Source: Methylotenera sp. (GTDB lineage Bacteria > Pseudomonadota > Gammaproteobacteria > Burkholderiales > Methylophilaceae). From it: 45,121 nt of DNA. Each line of letters starts with the position of its first letter. Positions within the stretch are counted from its first letter, which is position 1. Made by a program: the position numbers and the translations under genes. This document shows, piece by piece, positions 1 through 8,070 of this stretch. The stretch spans positions 1-45,121 of the forward strand of contig JAKFVB010000016.1 of the NCBI GenBank assembly GCA_021732405.1, given 5' to 3'. Below the pieces are notes generated by a model. That model saw nothing but the letters and a program-made list of their open reading frames with translations. It was not told the DNA's origin and did no database searches.

Positions 1-805
1 TAGTCACGCCTGTCGCGTAAATCGCCTGCACAGTTTCTACCCATCGCACTGGGCTGTAAAGTTGGCGCACTAAAGCTTGTTTAATTTCATCTGTGTTCAC
101 ATAACTGGCTACGTCCGCATTGTGTAAAACGGGTATTTGCGGCGTTTTTACTGATACATTTTTTAAGTATTCAGCTAGTTTTTCGGCAGCTGGCTTCATT
201 AATGCACAATGCGATGGAACGCTAACAGGCAATGGTAAAGCGCGTTTAGCGCCTTTTGCTTTGGCGATTTCCATGCCGCGCTCAACGGCGGCTTTGTTGC
301 CTGCAATCACTACTTGGCCAGGCGAGTTTAAATTGACGGCTTCACATACCTCACCTTGCGCCGCTTCTAAACATACCGCACGCACCGCTTCGTCATCCAA
401 ACCAAGAATGGCGGCCATTGCGCCAACACCTTCTGGTACAGCGCTTTGCATCACTTCTGCACGATATTTAACCAATGGTAAAGCATCGGCATAGCTAAGT
501 GCACCCGCCGCAACCAAAGCGGCATATTCACCTAAGCTGTGACCTGCGAAAATACTGGGCTGTTTGCCACCAACTTGCAGGTAAGCACGCCATGTAGCAA
601 TTCCAGCGGCTAGCATCAAAGGTTGTGTGTGCTGGGTTTGGTTCAGCAATTCATTTGGCTCTGTCGCCATAGACCAAAAATCCACACCCAAAATATCGGA
701 TGCTTCAATAAAGGTTTGTTTAATAACAGGATTATCACCAAAGCCGCTCATCATGCCAACAGATTGTGAGCCTTGACCCGGAAAGAAAAATGCAAATTGA
801 TTCAT
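1..805 (-). CDS. fabD: Malonyl-CoA:ACP transacylase FabD (C-terminus cut by window edge)
   Basis: Transfers malonyl from CoA to acyl carrier protein, giving the extender unit for type II fatty acid synthesis in the cytoplasm. The frame opens with ATG at 805 (MNQFAFFFPGQGSQ) and runs off the window after about 268 codons; the family is usually near 310 residues, so roughly 40 C-terminal residues are missing only because of the window boundary. The PGQGSQ motif is at residues 9-14 and the nucleophile Ser90 sits in GHSLG. It lies 40 nt downstream of fabH in the plsX-fabH-fabD order. No strong Shine-Dalgarno precedes the ATG, which suggests translation coupled to upstream genes. Identification is secure. 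Confidence 0.96.
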   Translation of the reverse strand, partial: MNQFAFFFPGQGSQSVGMMSGFGDNPVIKQTFIEASDILGVDFWSMATEPNELLNQTQHTQPLMLAAGIATWRAYLQVGGKQPSIFAGHSLGEYAALVAAGALSYADALPLVKYRAEVMQSAVPEGVGAMAAILGLDDEAVRAVCLEAAQGEVCEAVNLNSPGQVVIAGNKAAVERGMEIAKAKGAKRALPLPVSVPSHCALMKPAAEKLAEYLKNVSVKTPQIPVLHNADVASYVNTDEIKQALVRQLYSPVRWVETVQAIYATGVT

Positions 806-845
806 AATTTTAGTTCTTTAATTTTTAGGCGCCAATTTTAGTGAT

Positions 846-1817
846 TTAATACTTAATTAGAGCTGAACCCCAAGTAAAACCGCCACCAAAAGCTTCCATT
901 AATATTACATCACCACGTTTGATGCGACCATCTTTGACCGCTACATCTAACGCCAACGGAATCGATGCAGCTGAAGTATTGCCATGTTTATCAACGGTAA
1001 CCACAACTTTATCCATGCTCATATCTAATTTTTTTGCCGTAGCCTGCAATATGCGAATATTGGCTTGATGTGGCACCAGCCAATCAATATCACTTTTTTG
1101 CATGCCATTCGCGGCCAGCGTTTCATCCACTATTTGGTCTAGCGTATTCACTGCCATTTTAAAGACAGCATTGCCTTCCATGATAACGGTGTCTGGGCCA
1201 TCGGCATTACGTGGCACGTGCAACATTTTTTCATAATTGCCATCCGCATGTAAATGCGTTGAAATAACGCCCACCTCAGACGATGCCTGCAAAATGATAG
1301 CGCCAGCGCCATCGCCCCACAAAATGCAATTGCCTCTATCGGTGTAATCGGTAATGCGTGAAAAGGTTTCAGCACCAATCACAAGCACACATTTAGCGCT
1401 ACCTGCCTTGATAAAATTATCAGCTGTTGCCAATGCATAGACAAAGCCACTGCAGACCGCTTGAATATCAAACGCAGGACAGCCAGAAATACCCAATTTG
1501 CGTTGTACCATCGTGGCAACGCTTGGAAATATTTTATCTGGCGTAGTTGTGGCAATAACAATCAAATCAATATCATTCGCCTGAATGCCTGCGCTAGCAA
1601 TTGCATTTTGCGCGGCATTAAAGGCCAAGTCACTGGTAAACTCATCGGCTGCGGCAATGTGTCTTTCACGAATACCAGTGCGACTAAATATCCACTCATC
1701 GGTGGTGTCGACCATTTTTTCTAAGTCCGCATTGGTTAAGATTTTTTGCGGCAAATAGCTACCTGTTCCGGCAATTTTTGCATGGATTTTTGTATGGCTA
1801 GAATTTAATTCGGTCAT
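846..1817 (-). CDS. fabH: Beta-ketoacyl-ACP synthase III FabH
   Basis: Starts fatty acid synthesis by condensing acetyl-CoA with malonyl-ACP. The 323-residue length fits the family. The thiolase-fold catalytic triad is visible: Cys122 (AVCSGF), His250 (VPHQAN) and Asn280 ([10 protein letters not shown]). The C-terminal [13 protein letters not shown] is also typical of FabH. The ATG overlaps the stop of plsX by 4 nt (ATGA), so the two are translationally coupled. The order plsX-fabH-fabD behind rpmF is the classic proteobacterial arrangement. The four-base overlap and the early motif alignment support this start. Nothing looks defective. Confidence 0.97.
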   Translation of the reverse strand: MTELNSSHTKIHAKIAGTGSYLPQKILTNADLEKMVDTTDEWIFSRTGIRERHIAAADEFTSDLAFNAAQNAIASAGIQANDIDLIVIATTTPDKIFPSVATMVQRKLGISGCPAFDIQAVCSGFVYALATADNFIKAGSAKCVLVIGAETFSRITDYTDRGNCILWGDGAGAIILQASSEVGVISTHLHADGNYEKMLHVPRNADGPDTVIMEGNAVFKMAVNTLDQIVDETLAANGMQKSDIDWLVPHQANIRILQATAKKLDMSMDKVVVTVDKHGNTSAASIPLALDVAVKDGRIKRGDVILMEAFGGGFTWGSALIKY

Positions 1818-2878
1818 GCGCTAATGCCTTCTTCTGCCAAATTATCTGCATTGAATGCGTTATTTTGTGGCTGCAAATGTTCAATTTCTAATTGTTCGGT
1901 AATGCGGCGCAAAACACCACTGCGTGCCTCTTCAATGGCGACGTGTAATGCATAATAAAATGCTAATTGATCTGCTCCGCCATGGCTTTTTACGACAATG
2001 CCGCGCAAGCCTAAAAAGCTGGCACCATTGTAACGACGAGGGTCTAAACGTTTTTTAAATGCTTTAAGCACAGGCAGTGCACCTAAGGCCATTAATTTAG
2101 TCAGCCAGTTTCTTTTAAATTCCATCGTCAAAAACTTGCCCATCATGTGCGCCAAACCTTCTGTGGTTTTAAGCGATACATTGCCGACAAAACCATCGCA
2201 CACCACTAAGTCGGTAGTCCCTTTAAAAATGTCGTCACCTTCAATATTGCCATAAAAATTAAGGTGGCTTGCGCGCAACAATTCGGCTGCCTGCTTAACC
2301 ACTTCATTGCCCTTAATATCTTCAGAGCCGATATTGAGTAAGCCTACCGTGGGGCTAGCTTTATGCTCTACGCAACTGACTAACATGGCACCCATCACGG
2401 CAAACTGCAGCAAATGCTGTGGTGTACAGTCTGCATTAGCACCCAAATCTAACATATAGGTTCTACCTTTTTCTGAAGGCAGAGATGAAGCAATCGCAGG
2501 CCTGTCAATGCCAGGCAAGGTTTTCAGCACAAAACGTGCAGTAGCCATTAGTGCGCCTGTGTTACCAGCACTTACACATGCATTTGCCTCACCTGATTTA
2601 ACCAAGTTAATGGCTACGCGCATAGATGAATCTTTTTTGTTTTTTAGCGCGCTTTGAGGCGACTCATCCATTAACACTACTTGCGTGGTTGGATGAATGC
2701 GCAAACGTGGGCTTACAGCCGATTTATGCGCTTTTAGCTCAGCTTGAATAGCGTCTTCTAAGCCCACCAATACAATATTGAGCTGACCATCTTCCTTTAA
2801 CGCTTTTAAAGCGGCGGGAACAGTAACGTGAGGGCCGTGATCGCCACCCATCGCATCAATTGCAATCGTAATATCCAT
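1814..2878 (-). CDS. plsX: Phosphate acyltransferase PlsX
   Basis: Converts acyl-ACP to acyl-phosphate, the donor used by PlsY for the first acylation of glycerol-3-phosphate, at the cytoplasmic face of the membrane. The 354-residue protein opens with the diagnostic [16 protein letters not shown]. The G-rich stretch [10 protein letters not shown] near residue 103 and the [11 protein letters not shown] region also fit the family. A consensus-like promoter lies directly upstream (2886-2914), its -10 ending only 7 nt before the ATG. There is no Shine-Dalgarno, so the transcript may be nearly leaderless. It overlaps fabH by 4 nt. Confidence 0.97.
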   Translation of the reverse strand: MDITIAIDAMGGDHGPHVTVPAALKALKEDGQLNIVLVGLEDAIQAELKAHKSAVSPRLRIHPTTQVVLMDESPQSALKNKKDSSMRVAINLVKSGEANACVSAGNTGALMATARFVLKTLPGIDRPAIASSLPSEKGRTYMLDLGANADCTPQHLLQFAVMGAMLVSCVEHKASPTVGLLNIGSEDIKGNEVVKQAAELLRASHLNFYGNIEGDDIFKGTTDLVVCDGFVGNVSLKTTEGLAHMMGKFLTMEFKRNWLTKLMALGALPVLKAFKKRLDPRRYNGASFLGLRGIVVKSHGGADQLAFYYALHVAIEEARSGVLRRITEQLEIEHLQPQNNAFNADNLAEEGISA

Positions 2879-2885
2879 TTAAACC

Positions 2886-2914
2886 ATTAAATGTAATGAT
2901 GAAATGTTTGTCAA
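2886..2914 (-). promoter_or_regulatory. Sigma-70 promoter of plsX-fabH-fabD
   Basis: Read on the minus strand: TTGACA (2914-2909), a 17-nt spacer, then TTTAAT (2891-2886). The -35 is a perfect consensus and the spacing ideal. The -10 ends 7 nt before the plsX ATG at 2878, so the predicted transcription start falls at or next to the start codon. This gives plsX its own promoter in addition to read-through from rpmF. Confidence 0.7.
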
Positions 2915-2990
2915 TAAGTTTAGGCAATCAATCATCAGTTGATAGGATTTGTACATAATTGCGCTAACTCAACTGCGCTTAATGTGCAAA

Positions 2991-3013
2991 CGCCGCACTT
3001 TTAAAGTACGGCG
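2991..3013 (-). other. Imperfect hairpin in the rpmF-plsX gap
   Basis: CGCCG and CGGCG arms continue into ACTTT/AAAGT around one A-C mismatch, forming a ten-pair stem with almost no loop. It lies between rpmF and the plsX promoter. Only three T residues follow it on the minus strand, so it is not a convincing terminator. It could be an RNA processing or partial attenuation site. Nothing else recognisable was seen in the 206-nt gap except a second AT-rich hairpin at 3057-3077 just after the rpmF stop. Confidence 0.35.
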
Positions 3014-3084
3014 CGCTAGGCATAACTGTTACAGGTATAACTATTTGGTCAGTCAAAATTAGTCGAAAAGACTAATTAAAAGGC

Positions 3085-3264
3085 TTATTCGCCCTTTGTA
3101 GACAACACTTTACGACCACGGTAGTAGCCAGTTGGGCTTACATGGTGACGCAAATGTGTTTCACCAGTTGTTGGCTCTACAGCTAAAGGTGGGTTGACTA
3201 AAAAGTCATGTGAACGGTGCATACCACGTTTAGAAGGTGACTTTTTGTTTTGTTGAACTGCCAT
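3085..3264 (-). CDS. rpmF: 50S ribosomal protein L32
   Basis: This 59-residue protein of the large ribosomal subunit is read from ATG at 3264 ([20 protein letters not shown]) to TAA at 3085. The conserved N-terminal [19 protein letters not shown] and the [14 protein letters not shown] segment are diagnostic for bacterial L32 lacking the zinc-binding cysteines. It sits between yceD and plsX as in many proteobacteria, so ribosome synthesis and lipid synthesis are linked in one transcript. The identification is firm despite the short length. Confidence 0.96.
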   Translation of the reverse strand: MAVQQNKKSPSKRGMHRSHDFLVNPPLAVEPTTGETHLRHHVSPTGYYRGRKVLSTKGE

Positions 3265-3411
3265 GATAAAACTCCAAAAAATGCTTTAAGCAAATGCGTT
3301 AAATAGCTAATCCATAATTGTAATTTAATTTGTGGTGAACTGCAAACACAAACACACTATATAGCGTTAAATCACGCAATTGGGCTCTTTAAATTGATTA
3401 ATCGCCTTCAG

Positions 3412-3921
3412 TTATGACGATTTTTTCATTAAATCCTTAAGCCCTGCAAACGGATTTGGCTTTTCGCCGCTTTGCATCGCATGCTGCTTGCACTCGCCTT
3501 GCTGCTCAGACGAATGAGTCGGTGCGATTGGAAATGCAATCAGCAGCTCATCTTCTACTAATGCCGGCACTGACATTGCTGGCGAAATTTCTAGCCAATC
3601 CAAATCATCGTTTTTATCAAATTCCGCAGGCTCACTATCTGTAATCAAATAGTCAAACTCCAACTTTAGTCGTACAGACATTGCATTCAAACAGCGCTGA
3701 CAAGTAGTTGGCAAATGCGCGACTACATTCAAATGCAGGCTAGGTGAGCTATACTTTCTGTTGTACCCAGTTAAGGTGAATTGAATTTCTGACTCAGGCA
3801 ATGGTTCTTGCATAAGCAGCACATCAGTCAGCCTATCCATCTCTAAAATATCTAATACGCCAGCAATAGATTGTTCTGATTGTGCGAATTCAAAGTTGTT
3901 AATTGAAAGTGTTTTCATCAT
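3412..3921 (-). CDS. yceD: YceD/DUF177 family protein (23S rRNA accumulation)
   Basis: The family is required for normal accumulation of 23S rRNA and is nearly always encoded just before rpmF, as here. The 169-residue protein shows the CxxC pair of the family (Cys74 and Cys77 in TTCQRCLNAM), the acidic motif VEDELLIAFPIAPTH near residues 122-136, and the typical C-terminal PNPFAGLKDLMKK. Two ATG codons open the frame (MMK); either may be used. It is divergent from pycA across 131 nt. The minus strand holds a possible extended -10 (TGTTATATT, about 3940-3948) upstream. The molecular mechanism in this organism is not shown by sequence. Confidence 0.92.
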   Translation of the reverse strand: MMKTLSINNFEFAQSEQSIAGVLDILEMDRLTDVLLMQEPLPESEIQFTLTGYNRKYSSPSLHLNVVAHLPTTCQRCLNAMSVRLKLEFDYLITDSEPAEFDKNDDLDWLEISPAMSVPALVEDELLIAFPIAPTHSSEQQGECKQHAMQSGEKPNPFAGLKDLMKKSS

Positions 3922-3999
3922 ATATTTGTGAATAGTTTAAATATAACAAGTCGATAGAATTTTAAGCGCCAGCTTATTTTGCGTACACACTCAGCATGT

Positions 4000-4005
4000 T
4001 ATAAT
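4000..4005 (+). promoter_or_regulatory. Candidate -10 box for pycA-pycB
   Basis: A perfect TATAAT occurs 47 nt before the pycA start codon in the yceD/pycA divergent gap. No good -35 is seen at the usual distance (TTGCGT at 3979-3984 is only 15 nt away). The assignment therefore rests on the -10 alone. Confidence 0.45.
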
Positions 4006-4052
4006 TTCGCTGATTTTAGTATAAAGCTGTTGAAAATTCTTTAAGGGTTCAA

Positions 4053-5471
4053 GTGTTCAAAAAAATTCTTGTCGCTAATCGGGGTGAAATTGCAGTGCGT
4101 ATTGTACGCGCTTGTTCCGAAATGGGTATCAAATCTGTTGCTATCTATGCAGAGGCCGATCGTCACGCATTACATGTAAAAAAAGCGGATGAAGCCTACA
4201 ACATTGGTACAGACCCAGTTGCTGGCTATTTAAATGCACATAATATTGTCAACGTGGCCGTGGCTGCTGGTTGCGACGCGCTGCATCCAGGCTATGGTTT
4301 TTTATCAGAAAACCCCGAATTAGCCGAAATTTGCGCGCGCCGTGGCATTAAGTTTATCGGCCCAAATGCTTCAGTCATTCGTCAAATGGGTGACAAAATT
4401 CAAGCACGCAATGCGATGACGGATGCGGGCATTCCATGTACACCAGGCAGTGATGGCAATCTTGAAAACTTAGAAGACGCTGTAAAGTTGGCCAGTAAAA
4501 TTGGTTATCCAGTTATGTTAAAAGCCACCAATGGTGGTGGTGGGCGCGGAATTAGGCGTTGTGATTCTGAAAAAGATTTGCTCACCAATTACGATCGCGT
4601 GATTTCGGAAGCCAGCAAAGCATTTGGTAAGCCTGAAGTATTCTTAGAAAAATGTGTAGTGCATCCGCGTCATATTGAAGTACAAGTATTGGCCGACAGC
4701 CAAGGCAACGTGATTCATTTGTTTGAGCGCGATTGCTCTATTCAGCGCCGCAATCAAAAATTGATTGAAATCGCCCCTTCACCACAATTAAGCCAAGCGC
4801 AGCGCGACTATATTGGCGGCTTGGCAGTGAAGGCAGCCAAAGCGGTTGGCTATGAAAACGCAGGCACGGTTGAGTTCTTGCTGGACTCTGACAATACGTT
4901 TTACTTTATGGAAATGAATACCCGCTTGCAAGTTGAGCACACGGTGACTGAAACCATTACTGGCGTGGATATCGTACAAGAGCAAATCCGCATTGCTTAT
5001 GGCTTGCCGCTGCAATATAAACAAAGTGAAATCAGTTTCCGCGGTTTTGCCATGGAATATCGTATCAACGCAGAAGATCCTAAAAACGACTTTTTGCCTA
5101 GCTTTGGTAAAATCACCCGTTATTATTCACCAGGCGGCCCTGGCGTGCGTATGGATGCGGCGATTTACACGGGTTATGTGATTCCACCCTATTACGATTC
5201 GATGTGTGCGAAATTGACAGTGTGGGCGCTAGATTGGGAAAGCGTTGTAGAGCGCGGCCGTCGTGCTTTGGGCGATATGGTGGTGTATGGCGTTAAAACG
5301 ACCATTCCTTATTATCAGGAAATCATGAAGCATCCTGATTTTAAAAATGCAGAATTCAACACCAGTTTTGTTGAAACGCATCCAGAGTTGACTAATTACG
5401 CAACCGAACTGCCGCCAGAACTGATTGCCGCTGCCATTTCGGCTGCTATTGCAGCACACGAAGGCATTTGA
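4053..5471 (+). CDS. pycA: Pyruvate carboxylase subunit A (biotin carboxylase)
   Basis: This ATP-grasp biotin carboxylase carboxylates the biotin carried on the partner subunit, using ATP and bicarbonate. It has 472 residues, opening with MFKKILVANRGEIAVR from a GTG codon with AAGGG a few bases upstream. Visible are GYGFLSENPE near 81, the glycine-rich ATP loop GGGGRG at 161-166 and EMNTRLQVEHTVTE near 287. It resembles AccC, but the immediately following gene is a pyruvate carboxyltransferase with its own biotin domain rather than accB. It is therefore best read as PycA of a two-subunit pyruvate carboxylase. The pair gives oxaloacetate from pyruvate, an anaplerotic step. Confidence 0.88.
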   Translation: MFKKILVANRGEIAVRIVRACSEMGIKSVAIYAEADRHALHVKKADEAYNIGTDPVAGYLNAHNIVNVAVAAGCDALHPGYGFLSENPELAEICARRGIKFIGPNASVIRQMGDKIQARNAMTDAGIPCTPGSDGNLENLEDAVKLASKIGYPVMLKATNGGGGRGIRRCDSEKDLLTNYDRVISEASKAFGKPEVFLEKCVVHPRHIEVQVLADSQGNVIHLFERDCSIQRRNQKLIEIAPSPQLSQAQRDYIGGLAVKAAKAVGYENAGTVEFLLDSDNTFYFMEMNTRLQVEHTVTETITGVDIVQEQIRIAYGLPLQYKQSEISFRGFAMEYRINAEDPKNDFLPSFGKITRYYSPGGPGVRMDAAIYTGYVIPPYYDSMCAKLTVWALDWESVVERGRRALGDMVVYGVKTTIPYYQEIMKHPDFKNAEFNTSFVETHPELTNYATELPPELIAAAISAAIAAHEGI

Positions 5472-5500
5472 GAAAAAGCATTTAATAGAAACGACTGATT

Positions 5501-7354
5501 ATGAGCAAAATACACCTTACCGAACTTGTTTTACGTGATGGTCATCAATCGATGATTGCAACGCGCTTGCGCACAGAAGATATGTTGCCTATTTGCAGCA
5601 AATTGGATGCAATTGGTTTTTGGTCATTAGAAGCTTGGGGAGGCGCAACATTTGATGCCTGCGTACGCTATTTAAAGGAAGACCCTTGGGAGCGTTTAGC
5701 CAAGCTGCGTAAAGCCTTGCCTAATAGTCAAATCAATATGCTGTTGCGCGGCCAGAATTTATTGGGTTATCGCCATTATTCTGATGACGTGGTGCATGCT
5801 TTTGTACAAAAATCGGCCGATAACGGTGTGGATGTTTTCCGTATTTTTGATGCGATGAACGATACCCGCAATTTGCGTGAAGCAATTAATGCAGTTAAAA
5901 AAGTCAAAAAGCACGCTATTGGTACGCTGTCTTATACGACTAGCCCTGTGCACGACATTGCTTACTTTGTGAATATGGCAAAAGAGCTAGAAAGCATGGG
6001 CTCTGACAGCATTGGCATTAAAGATATGGCGGGATTATTAACGCCGCAGGTAGCAGCCGATTTGGTTAAAGCGTTAACTGAAGCAGTCAGCTTGCCGATT
6101 CATGTGCATAGCCATGCTACATCAGGCTTAGCAAGCATGGTGATGCTAAAAAGTGTTGAAAATGGCGCTTCTATTATTGATACTTGCAACTCGTCTTTTG
6201 CCGAAGGCGCGAGCCACCCAAGCACTGAAAGTATAGTTGCCGCGTTAAAAGGCACCGAATACGATACTGGTTTGGATTTGGTTAAATTACAAGAAATCAC
6301 CGCTTATTTCCGTGAAACACGTAAAAAATATTGGCAGTTTGAAAGCGATTTTACCGGTGTAGATACGCGCGTTTTAGTGAATCAAGTGCCAGGCGGCATG
6401 ATTTCTAATTTATCGAATCAGTTAAAAGAGCAAGGCGCGCTTGACCGCATGGATGAAGTGTTAGCAGAGATTCCACGCGTGCGTGAAGATTTAGGTTATC
6501 CGCCACTAGTGACGCCAACATCGCAAATCGTTGGTACGCAAGCCGTATTAAACGTGATGACGGGTTCACGCTATAAATCGGTTACCAATGAAGTGAAAAA
6601 TTATTTGATGGGTCAATATGGCCAATCACCAGCGCCTGTTAATGCCAGCGTTAAACAACAAGCCGTTGGTGATGCAAAGGTGATTACATGCCGCCCGGCC
6701 GATTTAATTGAGTCAGAGATGGCTAAGTTACAGGCTGAATCTGACCGCATTGCAAAAAGTGAAGAAGATGTCTTAACTTATGCCATGTTTCCTGATATTG
6801 GTAAAACCTTTTTGCAGGAACGCAACGCCGGCACACTTAAAGCAGATGCATTATTAACCAAGGAAGCGGCAAACACAGGTGCTGCACGTTACGCACCAAA
6901 TGAATTTAAAGTAACACTACATGGTGAAACTTTCCATATTAAACTAACTGGCAGTGGTCATGCTGGCGAAGAACAGCGCCCATTCTATGTGTCTGTTGAT
7001 GGCATTGCGGAAGAAGTGATGGTGGAAACATTAAGCGAGATTGAAGTTTCTGGCAACGGCAGCAGTACTGGCGGCAAAAGCGTGGGCAAAAAGAAATCAG
7101 GCTCAGCCGCTAATGGCCGCCCTCGCCCACATCATGCTGGCTGCGTGACAACAGCCATGCCAGGCACTATTGTGGCAGTAAAAGTAAAAGTGGGCGATAA
7201 AGTGAGCGCTGGCGACGGTGTTTTAGTGATTGAGGCCATGAAAATGGAAAACGAAATCCAAGCCTCTAAAACAGGCACCGTGGTTGCTGTGCATGTGGCA
7301 AAAGGTGATACCGTAACGCCTGATGAATCTTTACTAGAAATTCAACCAGAATAA
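5501..7354 (+). CDS. pycB: Pyruvate carboxylase subunit B (carboxyltransferase plus biotin carrier)
   Basis: Moves the carboxyl group from biotin to pyruvate, giving oxaloacetate. The 617-residue protein starts with the DRE-TIM-type motif LRDGHQSMIATR (residues 11-22). It carries the GIKDMAGLL lysine segment near 172 and the metal-binding HVHSH near 200. A glycine/lysine-rich flexible linker spans about 520-550, followed by a biotinyl domain with EAMKMEN (biotinyl Lys581). It lies 29 nt after pycA and is closed by a strong terminator. The same architecture occurs in the alpha subunit of sodium-pumping oxaloacetate decarboxylase, but no beta or gamma subunit gene is adjacent and a carboxylase subunit is, so pyruvate carboxylase is preferred. 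Confidence 0.88.
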   Translation: MSKIHLTELVLRDGHQSMIATRLRTEDMLPICSKLDAIGFWSLEAWGGATFDACVRYLKEDPWERLAKLRKALPNSQINMLLRGQNLLGYRHYSDDVVHAFVQKSADNGVDVFRIFDAMNDTRNLREAINAVKKVKKHAIGTLSYTTSPVHDIAYFVNMAKELESMGSDSIGIKDMAGLLTPQVAADLVKALTEAVSLPIHVHSHATSGLASMVMLKSVENGASIIDTCNSSFAEGASHPSTESIVAALKGTEYDTGLDLVKLQEITAYFRETRKKYWQFESDFTGVDTRVLVNQVPGGMISNLSNQLKEQGALDRMDEVLAEIPRVREDLGYPPLVTPTSQIVGTQAVLNVMTGSRYKSVTNEVKNYLMGQYGQSPAPVNASVKQQAVGDAKVITCRPADLIESEMAKLQAESDRIAKSEEDVLTYAMFPDIGKTFLQERNAGTLKADALLTKEAANTGAARYAPNEFKVTLHGETFHIKLTGSGHAGEEQRPFYVSVDGIAEEVMVETLSEIEVSGNGSSTGGKSVGKKKSGSAANGRPRPHHAGCVTTAMPGTIVAVKVKVGDKVSAGDGVLVIEAMKMENEIQASKTGTVVAVHVAKGDTVTPDESLLEIQPE

Positions 7355-7372
7355 AGTGTTAAGTATTAAATT

Positions 7373-7409
7373 AAAAGCCGGTAGTTTGTGCTATCGGCTT
7401 TTGTTTTTT
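7373..7409 (+). terminator. Rho-independent terminator after pycB
   Basis: AAAAGCCG...CGGCTTTT arms extend through a GTAG/CTAT pairing to a TTTGTG loop, followed by GTTTTTTA. The stem is 12 pairs with one G-U. It starts 18 nt after the pycB stop and isolates the pyc operon from maf. Confidence 0.9.
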
Positions 7410-7446
7410 ATATAGCCAATCACTCTAAAATTACTGATAATACTGC

Positions 7447-8028
7447 ATGAAACAAACCTTAATCTTAGCTTCTTCTTCCACTTACAGGAGAGAGCTTTTG
7501 CAAAAACTACAAATTTCATTTAGTAGTATTTCGCCACATGTAGATGAAACTCCGTTAGAAAATGAAAAGCCCCATGAAACCGCTTTAAGGCTTTCACAGG
7601 ATAAAGCCAGAAAAGTCGGTAGCGAATATCCGCATGCTTTAGTGATTGGCTGCGATCAGGTAGCGACTTTAGATGGCGTGCAATTAGGTAAGCCATTAAA
7701 TCACCAGAATGCAACCAAACAATTACAGTCCATGCGAGGACGTGAGGTGACATTTCACAGCGCCTTATGCTTATTTAACGCGGCTACTGGGCATATGCAG
7801 GCAGAAGTTGTGCCTTATTTGGTGCGTTTCAGAGAGCTATCAGATGCGCAGATTGAAAATTACTTGAACAAAGAACAGCCCTACCACTGCGCAGGCAGCG
7901 CAAAGTCAGAAGGCTTAGGAATCGCACTGATGGAACGTATGCTAGGCGAAGACCCAAATGCACTGATTGGGTTGCCATTAATCAAGCTCATTTCTATGCT
8001 TAATAACGAAGGTGTCAGCGTAATATAA
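7447..8028 (+). CDS. Maf-family nucleotide pyrophosphatase, YceF type
   Basis: Maf proteins hydrolyse non-canonical or modified nucleoside triphosphates; the YceF branch prefers 7-methyl-GTP. The 193-residue protein shows the Maf N-terminus [17 protein letters not shown], the VDETP motif at 32-36, GCDQV around Asp70, and [13 protein letters not shown] near residue 145. The segments [10 protein letters not shown] and [13 protein letters not shown] are close to E. coli YceF rather than YhdE. In related bacteria maf commonly stands next to yceD; here the pyc operon occupies the space between them. No strong Shine-Dalgarno is seen before the ATG. Substrate choice is inferred from family. Confidence 0.9.
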   Translation: MKQTLILASSSTYRRELLQKLQISFSSISPHVDETPLENEKPHETALRLSQDKARKVGSEYPHALVIGCDQVATLDGVQLGKPLNHQNATKQLQSMRGREVTFHSALCLFNAATGHMQAEVVPYLVRFRELSDAQIENYLNKEQPYHCAGSAKSEGLGIALMERMLGEDPNALIGLPLIKLISMLNNEGVSVI

Positions 8029-8070
8029 GCGGCAAGCGTTAGGCTTTTACGATTAATTGGGAGAATCTCT

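Noticed and set aside
120-494. 124-residue plus-strand frame
   Set aside because: It lies antisense within fabD, whose real frame (GHSLG and PGQGSQ motifs) runs on the minus strand and is open across the whole edge.
4053-7354. Sodium-pumping oxaloacetate decarboxylase, or acetyl-CoA carboxylase
   Set aside because: The biotin domain is fused to a pyruvate carboxyltransferase and the partner is a biotin carboxylase. No beta/gamma pump subunits and no accB are adjacent. Two-subunit pyruvate carboxylase fits best.
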